A DNA stretch of 64,000 nt, from NCBI GenBank assembly GCA_018398585.1, contig JAGTTD010000001.1, forward strand, positions 26,791,438 to 26,855,437. The letters run 5' to 3'. Every line of letters begins with the position of its first letter. Positions within the stretch are counted from its first letter, which is position 1. Made by a program: the position numbers and the translations under genes. The notes under the pieces were generated by a model that saw only the letters and a program-made list of their open reading frames with translations, was not told the DNA's origin and did not search any database. Below are positions 56,230 through 64,000 of this stretch, piece after piece. This stretch comes from Simmondsia chinensis. Lineage: Eukaryota; Streptophyta; Magnoliopsida; Caryophyllales; Simmondsiaceae.

Positions 56230-56565
56230 CGATCAATGTCATAAGGATGTTTTTGTGGTCTTGTTACATCGTGTTTATGGATTGGTTTTTTTGTGACGTG
56301 TTTAAAGTTGGTTTGTTCGTGATGCTGAAACACATGTTTGGAAATATCTTTTTTAGGGACTTGGTCATTTGTAATATTTTGTACTAGGAATTTAGAAAAT
56401 TTGATGTAGAAGTTTTAAATACCTTGAACGTAGTTTGCTTGACCTACTATGTATTAAAGTGAATATTTGGATTATAATAGAAATTGGTAGTATTAAATTA
56501 TAGTTTCATGTGAAGTAATTTCTATTGGTTATTTATATTATGCTTGTATCTAAATTTAGATGCTA
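56230..56565 (+). other. CACTA 3' untranslated region
   Basis: AT-rich, no coding similarity beyond the last small exon. Confidence 0.5.
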
Positions 56566-57030
56566 CTGAACGATACAAATATCACAAAAAATTAAATAGA
56601 ATTGAAAAGTTTTCGATTCTATTATAGTGGTCTTTTGCATCAATTATTAATTGATGCTAATCATATTAATAGTATTGGAAAATAATTTGATACTATTATG
56701 GCTAAGCCAATAGTATAAAAAAGGAGATTTTTGATACTATTGTATTAACCTTTAGCAACGGAAAGACGCCGATACTAATGGCGTCAATAGTATCGGAAAT
56801 AACCACGAATTGATACTATAGAAAATTCATTTGCATCAATAACCTTCGATACTACATCCGATACTATTAAGACATCCGATACTATTGCTCTAGATTCATT
56901 AGTATCGGATAAGTTTTATCTGATACTAGGGCAATAGCCACGCCAGTATTGCAATCGAAAAAATTTTCCGATACTAAAGGTCTATAGTATCGGAAAATAA
57001 GCTTTTAGTATCGAAAATTTTCTGATACTA
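56566..57030 (+). repeat. CACTA right subterminal repeats
   Basis: Denser than the left array: more than a dozen copies in both orientations of GATACTATT, TAGTATCGGA and TTTTCCGATACTA within 460 bases. Confidence 0.85.
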
Positions 57031-57037
57031 AATCGTC

Positions 57038-57051
57038 TTTTTCTTGTAGTG
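57038..57051 (-). repeat. CACTA right terminal inverted repeat
   Basis: TTTTTCTTGTAGTG, the perfect inverse of the left end, followed by TSD TGA at 57052-57054. Confidence 0.95.
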
Positions 57052-57054
57052 TGA

Positions 57055-57150
57055 GGACTAATGCAACATGGGAGGACCTTAAGTTCCTCAAGAGCCAGTT
57101 TCCTGAGTTTAATTCTTGAGACAAGAATCTTTTCTTTAACGGAGGGGTAT
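57055..57150 (+). pseudogene. G2 pol C-terminus and PPT
   Basis: ATWEDLKFLKSQFPEF, a stop, then DKNLFFNGG, the normal end of a chromovirus pol, followed by the PPT GGAGGGGTAT. It is in frame with the upstream part once the CACTA element and one TSD copy are discounted (6498 bases, a multiple of three). Confidence 0.85.
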
Positions 57151-57416
57151 TGTCATGAATTGCTATGTTAGAAAGAGTTCCATTAGTTTGTTATATCACT
57201 TATAGCATGTTATGTTGTATCTTTTACTCTTATATTGCATTGTATTGCTTTGTATCGCATTGTATTGCTTATAAGACTGTTGAACCGAGTTAAGTCAAGG
57301 AGGGAAAGTTGGTTAGAGTGGGTTAGTTAGATATTTTAGTTATTTTGAGATTTGCCGCCAATGTTTGAATATAAAAGAGGTTGTTGCCTTCTTTTGATGG
57401 TTATGCAATGAAATAG
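57151..57416 (+). repeat. G2 3' LTR, partial
   Basis: Starts TGTCATGAATTGC after the PPT. It contains GAATATAAAAGAGG (TATA, near 57368) and stops at about 57416 where copia LTR sequence begins, so its R/U5 part is absent. A short internal repeat TTGTATTGCTTGTAT-like lies at 57235-57270. Confidence 0.75.
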
Positions 57417-57894
57417 GCATTGAATTGAACTAATTCAAAATTAAGGTTTCTGAAAGTTTTGACTTTTAGAGACTTGATTAGAGAGAAAAATTTCAGTTGA
57501 AAATTTTCTTTCTATAATTTAATATTTTTCGGAGCCCTTCTCTCGGCGTTTTGAGGTCATTGCATAGAAGGCAACTGGATCTCGATTTTCTCAGCCTTCT
57601 TGAAGTTCTTTATCATTCTGGTATTGTTTATTATTGGAGCAATTCTTGGTGTTCTCCTTTCCTTTTCTTTTAAGTTTTTTTTTTTTAACTTTTTTATTTA
57701 TTTACAATTTTTCTTATTATGCTAGTTATAGTTCATGTAATTATTATGAACGTATTAGAGTCGAGGCTTACATATTTCAATTAGGAATTTAAAGTCAACA
57801 TTAGGTTTAAAATTAATAATTTTAAACCCTTCAGCAGCATTAAATTTGTTAAATTAGAAAAAAAATTTTAAATTCATCTCAACAAAAATAGTGT
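57417..57894 (+). repeat. Copia LTR fragment joined to a Tat 3' end
   Basis: Matches 31372-31835 of the copia solo LTR and ends CTCAACA at the same point relative to the Tat sequence. It begins abruptly after the G2 LTR. Confidence 0.8.
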
Positions 57895-58200
57895 AGGTGA
57901 TTTGATCCACTATCAATATTTTGAAGGATTCTAAAAGCTCTGTGGACAAAATTAGCAACAGAGAATGAAGGTTTGAAAGTTAAGGGCAAGTGTTAAAAGC
58001 ACTTGATCAGAATGGAAAGAGGGCATAAAGCGAAAAGTAAGACTTTTCAAAGCCTCAACTATCATATTTATAGACACGTGGGAACGAAGAAAGATGAAAT
58101 GTCGAACTCTCTCAGGCCCCTTGTTGCTGTTAGAGGTCAAATCAAGTAGATTATTACCCATTGAAAATATGAAATTATCAACGGCTAAATGGGGGGCATT
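57895..58200 (+). other. Tat 3' internal end with PPT, second copy
   Basis: Homologous to 31836-32149. Ends CTAAATGGGGGGCATT before the LTR. Confidence 0.7.
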
Positions 58201-58792
58201 TGTTTACACCCTAAACTTGAGGTAGTTAGGACGACACCGTCTTGAGATAAAAAATCACACACTTATCACATGAGGCCATCCGAGAGGGGATGTTAGGCCC
58301 TTTGATGTAAAACAGTGGCATCTCGAGCCTAGTTGCTTGAAATCCTTTAAAGGGTATCAACCATTTGAGATGGTTTAAGGGGTCAAGCAGGAACGAGCTC
58401 GAGGGACTTTCCAGAAAGCTGCAAGACAGGTTGTTCTAAAGCTTGACACAATTACTCGGCGCACAATTTCAGATACCTGCGGCTCTAGTGTATACAACCG
58501 AACATGGGGCATCTAGAATGAACTCTAATGAGTTACACAGATGTGGGGCTTCCAAAAAGATGCTTGAGCGCACAATTTTAGGGCATGTTGAACAATCAAT
58601 CAATGCGCCAAAGGAGCATTCAGACACACGTGAAATTGAAATGCTGGAGGAATAGGATGCATTAGTTATTTCCGTTTTCTATAAATAAGAGATACCAATA
58701 TAATTGTAAAGTGTCCAGTACCACAATACAAACTTTTTAAGTTCTTTAATGCACACTTGTGCTTTTTACCTAGGAATAGCGCAACTTAGCCA
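58201..58792 (+). repeat. Tat 3' LTR, second copy (592 bp)
   Basis: TGTTTACACCC to CAACTTAGCCA, same length as the copy at 32150-32741. The downstream flank is unlike that of the first copy, so the two are separate insertions and not one local duplication. Confidence 0.75.
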
Positions 58793-59939
58793 TCATAGCA
58801 CATCATAGATCATCTTTGTACTTGCTTTCTTTAGAAAAATACAATTCTCTGGGTTTCAGGTATGGACTCTATTGTAATCTGTTCCCATAATCAACAAGTT
58901 GAGAATTAGGGCATTGGTTTAAGGCTTTGATGGCCAAGGCTTGACCCTGATTGTGTTTGTCTTAACACCGATGTCACTGCTTAATAAGTGAGATGAACTT
59001 TGGTTTACATTATTGTTTAAGGGCTTTGACAGATTACAAGAGTGAGGGGCACTGAGGTTCCCCAAGACTTTGGTTAAGTTAGGGGATGAGTTCTGCAATT
59101 GGCATATCATTGCGCAGTATCCAACTTGTGACTGTGCCACCTTTAAGAGGTTGTTAAAGAAGCAACTAGAAAAAGGAACCATTCTTCTTTCAAGAGAAGA
59201 AGTGTTAAGCATGGGTATGTCCACTAATGATTACTGGTAGATCATTTTTCCACTAAGAAGGAGGCAATGAAAAGACTTACGCTGCTAACTCATGACCTTT
59301 GTGGAGTTTGTTGTCATAAGTTGGTATCTGAAATTAAGAAGTTGGATTTATATCTAAGAAGAGCATTAACATCCTCAAAGAAAGCCTCATTTGTTGGACC
59401 AACTTGTGGTTTTACTTCAAAGGCTTAACCGGTCATGAAGACTGGGCATCCAAATAAAAATGCAAAATACCACTTGATTGATATGGACACCGATCTGGGA
59501 CCACGACAACCAAAGCAACAACCCTTGAGGCTTCGCTTTGGAAATGTATGTAGGAGAAACTGACTTGAGCAAGAAAATGCTGGCTCTTCCAACCTTGTGT
59601 GAACTCAAAAAGGAGGCTACGTCATAAGAAGGACCCAAGAAGAAGGGCTCGACTTGATACTTCTTTGGCTAGGGACTCCGATGAGGAAGAAAAAGGCCAT
59701 AAGGACAAGAGTGCTGAACCAATGGATCTTGAGGATCTAAAAGGAAAAACAAAACGTCTAGTTGCTAACGCCAAGGGTGAGTCGCGTAGGAAGCTCGAAA
59801 GATGGGCTAGTTTCTCGTCATCAGAAGGAAGAGATTCTTAGTGGGATCAGCTTGCCAAGAATTCTTGGGATTAAAGAACATCTAATGATGAGGAGGATTA
59901 CAGTCCCCTCAGCATTAATCTAGTGGAACCTTTGGACTG
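58793..59939 (+). other. Unidentified region with a short charged ORF
   Basis: No clear homology. Broken frames occur throughout. The one at 59599-59841 is strongly charged (HKKDPRRRARLD, DSDEEEKGHKDKS) and may be a remnant of a gag-like protein of another gypsy element. I do not assign it. Confidence 0.3.
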
Positions 59940-60367
59940 TGTTAATCTGACATGATTCGAGAAGATAGGGCACATGGAATTGAGTACTAATAAGTGAAAA
60001 TTGTAATTAAGGTTGTAAAAGGTTGTAAAAGAGTAGTTTAAGTCATTAGAATAGCCTAATAAGTCACTAGCCATTGATCAATAGGTGAAAGAGAGGGAGT
60101 CAGTTATTAGTTAATTCGAGGTAGTTCTTGTATTGTCTAGGTGCATTGCTAGTTAGATATTTTCTTATTGTTCTTACTTGAGCTTCATTGTATACTTAGG
60201 TGAGTTCATCACTTATAAGAGGCATTGAATGATAATAAATTGATTTCTCTCCATTTCTCATCTATATTCTCTAATTCTCATCTTGAATATCTAATTCTCT
60301 TCTCATCCCTACTCTAATTCCTCACCTATCCGATGTTATGATCCAAGAGTAATATTTAATCCTAACA
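59940..60367 (+). repeat. C element 5' LTR
   Basis: Ends ATCCTAACA beside a PBS. The start is set tentatively at TGTTAATCTGACATG (59940), by analogy with the TGTTA starts and ~430-bp length of the B LTR. The pyrimidine tract is at 60242-60330 with TTCTCATCT repeats. Confidence 0.6.
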
Positions 60368-60381
60368 ATTGGTATCAGAGT
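60368..60381 (+). other. C element primer-binding site
   Basis: ATTGGTATCAGAGT follows the LTR end, one base off the iMet-type consensus. Confidence 0.8.
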
Positions 60382-61201
60382 CTTGATTTGCCTTCAAATC
60401 AAGTTAATTGATGTCAATTATTAATCCAGTAGTGTTTGATCAAGAGAAGAAAAAACAATTGAGCTTAAATTGTCTGAATTCTAGCTAAGGCTTGCTGATG
60501 TGTGGAAGTGCATTCAAGTTCAATTCGAATTGATCAGAACAACTTGAATAACAGAACAACTTAAGTTGATGCTAATGTTCATTGAAGTTCAGTAAGATCC
60601 AGCTTCAGATTGCTGCATTATCCCTTGCTGATCTGATCAAGAAACATAGCTAAAATCAGTAACTAAAGTGCATAGAATTGAGCTGAGAACCTAAAGATTG
60701 TTTATTAGAAAAATCAATAACTAAAGTGCAAATTTGGATGTCAGCACTTAATTTTAAGCTTCCTAAGCTAGACATCTATGCAAGTTCTATTTTCAGTACA
60801 AATATTCTCAGATAATTTGCTGCTAATTGGTTCAATTTTTCTGATTTACATGTGAATAAGTTTCCTGAGTTAGTGTGAGCTGAATTGAACAGATTGTTGC
60901 CGATAATTGGAATCACCTTCGTACTCAACTTCTGCATATCAATTCATTTGAAGTCATGCTCGATTTATCTGGAATTACATACAGGCAAGCTGTGCGATTA
61001 GTGCTTACTTCGAAATGGAGCTGAAGTTACACTTGATCTCCGGATTTCTGTTCAAACTAGGGTTTTAAGGACCTCAGCTTCAGTTAAGCTAGGGTTTGAC
61101 CTTGGGTTATCATCTTCAGCTGAGCAGTGGTACTGATTCTTTGGCTGCGAAGTGTGTTGAAGTCCTGAATTAAAGATATCAACTTTAAACTAAGTAGGAT
61201 T
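60382..61201 (+). other. C element leader, non-coding
   Basis: About 800 bases with many stops. Nothing is recognised. Confidence 0.45.
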
Positions 61202-61621
61202 GTGAAACATTGGTTGAATTATTTGCATGCAAAGAAGGAAAAAATGGATTCTGGTGCTGCTGTAGAATCATTTCAAGAAATTAAAGATATAAAAAAGATC
61301 GGCTTCATCCAAAGAAACGTCTCCAACGATGCTACACTTTTGGCAAAAATTCGGAATGTCCTATATCCTATTACCAAAGATGTCCTCGCCAAGTCTTTTA
61401 TCCCCATGGTTTTATTGAAGGAATTGAAATTATTTCAATTTTAACCTTAGAGGTTGTAGCTCTTGTGACTTATTTCTTAAGAAGTCAAAGCTGCATCCGC
61501 ATTACTTTAATCAAAAGGAAGAAACATTTATGACTCTTGTTGTGTGATGGATATCCAATTTCTCATTCCTTGGGAGGAAATTGAAGAAACAACAGGAAAT
61601 CATCCTCCGAATGAGCTATAA
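61202..61621 (+). pseudogene. C element ORF with PTB-type RRM, frameshifted
   Basis: MDSGAAVESFQEIKDI leads into LLAKIRNVLYPITKDVLAKS, the first strand and helix of a PTB-family RRM. A frameshift near 61410 moves to the frame of EIEIIS and LEVVALVTYFLRSQ. A second, near 61515, moves to the frame of RNIYDSCCVMDIQFLIPWEE, ending at TAA 61619-61621. The blocks are those of PTB RRM2 in order and spacing. It is the same domain as in G1 but clearly diverged from it. Confidence 0.8.
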
Positions 61622-62372
61622 AAATTGGTAGAGGAATCGAATGTTGAAATGGTGTTACAACAATACAACCATAATAAAGAGAATGAGCTAGGTGAAGATG
61701 CAACACATGGAGTTAGTGTTAGTTCAAATCTGGAAGTGGCAGCAGAGAATGAGGATAAAGAGGTAGATGGTCGACTTAAGCAGGATGAGCTGGAAATTAA
61801 GCAAGATCAGCACAAGATGGTGAATGAGCCATTACGAATGCAAGATTAACATCATATAGAGAAGGATTGGGTGCCACTTGAGGATGTAATGGAATAGGCT
61901 ACTGCTGGAATGTTAAATAGTACAGGATCAACTTCAAATGGGAATGTACTTGGAGCAACTTGACCATGAAATGCATTATTGTCTGAATTTAATGCCTTAC
62001 CGCCTGAAGTGCAGGATGTTAAACCACCCAAAGTTGCTGAAATTGATCCATATGTGAGGGTGATCAGAATTATAGAGGAGATGTTAGATATTGCTCAAGC
62101 TAAGTTGATCAATGTTGAAAAGAGGAAGCAAGAGGCTAAGCAAAAGAGAGTGTTGCAGAAGGAAAATGGAGCAAATATTAACTAGCAATGCTGGAATTTG
62201 TTGGAAATCGAGTACTGCAGCTACAAATCAGAATCAGTTGGGTTTAGCTAAATTTCAAAAGCTCCATTCTACAGCTGCCGCAACATTCCAGGATGAAGGT
62301 GTACCTTTGCAAGTGGTAAAGCCACTGAATATCGCACCAAAGAAGTTACAAGTACACATTGAAGCTCTTTAA
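61622..62372 (+). pseudogene. C element acidic ORF after the RRM
   Basis: In frame with the RRM end after one stop: VEESNVEMVLQQYNHNKENE, then an E/D-rich stretch. After further stops comes PPEVQDVKPPKVAEIDPYVR and a lysine/glutamine-rich helix (KRKQEAKQKRVLQKE). No known domain. Possibly the linker part of a gag-like protein. Confidence 0.4.
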
Positions 62373-63600
62373 CATCAGGAAGTTACAATTTAAGTTCACA
62401 TTGCAGCAAGGTTGTGAGATTAGTTTGGTCATTTACTTAAATCACAAGAAATGTTATTTAAGTAAGAGATTAAGTGCAAAGAAAAAGCCAATCTTGGTCT
62501 ATCATGGAAGACCTCCAGAGTTTCTACTTCTCAAGTCAAATAAAGTCTTCTTGACAAGCTTTATATGCTCAAGAACATGCGACCGAAGCAGTCTAAGGTG
62601 TTGATGATGTCAATTGATAGATTTGGAGCATCTTGTTAGATCAAACGGATGTTGAAGATGGCAAGGAGAATGAAGAATTCTATCATCATTGATTTAAGTT
62701 CAGCACAAAATCAGGGTGATGCTCCTACATTACAAACCAGTTCAATGAAACTTTTGGTAATTACTGTTGCAGAACAATCTGTTTAGTTGGAAAATTTGCA
62801 TGACTTGATCCAAATTCTGGCATAATTGAGTGGGTTTGATGTTTATGCATCCAGGAACAACAATAACGGACCTCCTGATCAAAGGGAATTAGAGTTGACT
62901 GTTAAGTGTATAAGGGAAAAGTTCAGCAGGGAAAATGTGTTGTTAGACAAAGTAGCTGAGCAACCTCACTTGTGGAGCCAAGGAAGTGAAAGATTTCTGT
63001 CCAAGAATACCTTCAAAGTGAATTTTAAGGAGAGGAAGTACCAAAGGATTGGATACGAAGACAACCAAGGGAAAATCTTTGCAAGTTTTGATGCGGTTAA
63101 GTAGATTTTGATGGGTTCGATCACTGAATTAGCAAGGAAGTTTGGACAAGAGTTAGATGTTTATGTTAGTCAAGCTAAGAATAAGGAGCATCTTATAAGG
63201 ATACAAGCTCATGTAATACCTCCCGAAGGTGAATTAGGAGGAGAAAATGTTTTTGTTGGCAAGCTAAATGTGATATTAAAAGTAGATTATGATGTTACCA
63301 TTGGGCTATACAGCAAGGACAACAAGACTAGATCTAAAATTGATCTTGATATGTTACAAAGTTACATAAGAGTTGAGGAACATCATATTTGCTTAAACCT
63401 TGCTGCTGGAGTGAATACGAGACTGCTTGATTCATTCAAATGTAGTGAGCAACAGCAGGTTCAAACAAGAATAAAAGGTTATGTGTAGGATCTGGAATTT
63501 AGGTGTTGCAAGCTGAATAATTCAGATCGTTGGACCTCTGTGGGAGCTCAAAACATGAATAAATTCAATTGGAGTCTAGCTTTTGCACTTAAGAATTAAA
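62373..63600 (+). pseudogene. C element conserved block shared with B
   Basis: LNHKKCYLSKRLSAKKK, PILVYHGRPPEFL, then in other frames KVLMMSIDRFGAS. The open part 63108-63488 has ELDVYVSQAKNKEHL, IQAHVIPPEGE, and after the stop DLEFRCC and NKFNWS. All are found in the same order in B. The function is unknown. Confidence 0.55.
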
Positions 63601-64000
63601 GGTTAATCAATAGGTAATAAAAATTATATCAACATAATTGTACAAAATGGAGGAGAAAAGGGGGCAAAAATCGCCACCAACTAGGGCAGCGTGTGGCTGG
63701 GGTCCGGTCGGGTGGCAACACGTTCGCTGGCACTCCGGCTTCCTATTGGAGGTGGTTCCGGCAGCCACCGATGACCGGTGAGGGAGCAATAGCGTGAGGA
63801 GGGAGTTAGGGTTTTGGGTGTGGGTTATTGAGGCGTGGGACGCATGAGCTATAACCGATGGCTCCTTCGACCGGCATTCTTCACCAGCGACCTTGTTCTG
63901 TTCTCATCGCATCTCAGTGGCAGCCATGGCGGCCAGAATTCGGCCAAACTATGCCGGGCGATTTGGGGGAGATCGCGATTTGCAATATCTCTCTCTCTTC
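63601..64000. other. GC-richer segment, possible gene or LINE 5' end
   Basis: Composition changes sharply near 63640. On the minus strand it starts with a GAGAGAGAGA run near 64000 and contains AAAACCCTAACTCCCTCC (about 63800-63815), which is typical of transcribed 5' leaders in plants. A minus-strand ATG near 63927 opens only a few codons. No domain is seen. Confidence 0.35.

Larger units (their letters stand above)
50557..57051 (+). mobile_element. CACTA (En/Spm-like) DNA transposon, 6495 bp
   Basis: Ends CACTACAAGAAAAA at both termini in inverted orientation, and flanked by the 3-bp TSD TGA (50554-50556, 57052-57054). Subterminal arrays of TAGTATCGGA-type repeats lie inside each end. It encodes a TNP2-type transposase and a second En/Spm-family gene, both broken. 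It interrupts the pol end of G2. Confidence 0.95.
49531..57416 (+). mobile_element. G2: chromovirus-type gypsy element, 3' part, split by CACTA
   Basis: 5' truncated. It holds the integrase zinc-finger end, integrase core and pol C-terminus (49531-50556), then after the CACTA element the last part of pol (57055-57140), PPT (GGAGGGGTAT) and a partial 3' LTR 57151-57416. Same general type as G1. Confidence 0.8.
59940..63600 (+). mobile_element. C element: non-autonomous gypsy-type element, 3' truncated
   Basis: LTR, PBS, leader, RRM remnant and internal blocks shared with B. No RT or integrase in the part seen. No PPT or 3' LTR is found before 64000, so the element is truncated or interrupted near 63600. 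Confidence 0.65.

Overview
This window looks like repeat-rich, AT-rich DNA from a eudicot plant nuclear genome. I found no convincing host protein-coding gene, tRNA, rRNA or CRISPR array. Nearly everything that can be identified is a nested or broken transposable element: Ty3/gypsy LTR retrotransposons (Athila/Tat type and chromovirus type), one Ty1/copia family with LTRs of about 2 kb, a solo LTR of another family, and one CACTA DNA transposon. All element boundaries were read by eye from LTR ends, primer-binding sites (PBS), polypurine tracts (PPT) and target-site duplications (TSD).

Layout. 1-2860: tail of an Athila/Tat-type gypsy element, with a 50-bp GAGGTGGCA tandem repeat. 2861-8228 (minus strand): chromovirus G1, in which a gag-like start plus a PTB-type RRM lies directly before reverse transcriptase. 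8229-8496: Tat RNase H fragment. 8497-9512: copia LTR fragment. 9513-19476 (minus strand): copia element C1, split at 10856-15322 by non-autonomous gypsy element A, which has a clear LTR pair and TSD. 19477-25672: related non-autonomous element B, whose 5' LTR is split by a solo LTR. 25690-32741: Tat integrase, an antisense plant-mobile-domain ORF, a copia solo LTR, and the Tat PPT and 3' LTR. 32742-49530: a head-to-tail series of copia elements (C2, C3, C4) and LTR pieces. 49531-57416: chromovirus G2, interrupted at 50557-57051 by a complete-ended CACTA element. 57417-58792: a second copy of the copia-LTR/Tat-3'-end chimera. 59940-63600: element C, related to A and B, with its own PTB-type RRM remnant. 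63601-64000: a GC-richer segment of unknown nature.

How the parts relate. G1, G2, A, B and C appear to belong to one wider chromovirus group. Where the relevant ends survive they share a tRNA-iMet-type PBS, a DKN-containing relic of the end of pol next to the PPT, and (in G1, A, B and C) a long pyrimidine tract with repeated TCTCATCT near the 3' end of the LTR. Two of them carry a PTB-like RNA-binding domain. The best candidate for an undescribed system is therefore a retrotransposon-encoded PTB-like protein paired with a pyrimidine-rich element at the start of the element RNA. That pairing is inference.

A second strong signal is in the copia family. Its untranslated leader holds an array of twin hairpins with the same GAG triloop, with compensated stem changes, downstream of three evenly spaced PBS-like sites. 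Every coding region here is interrupted by stops, frameshifts or deletions, so none is expected to give a full-length product.
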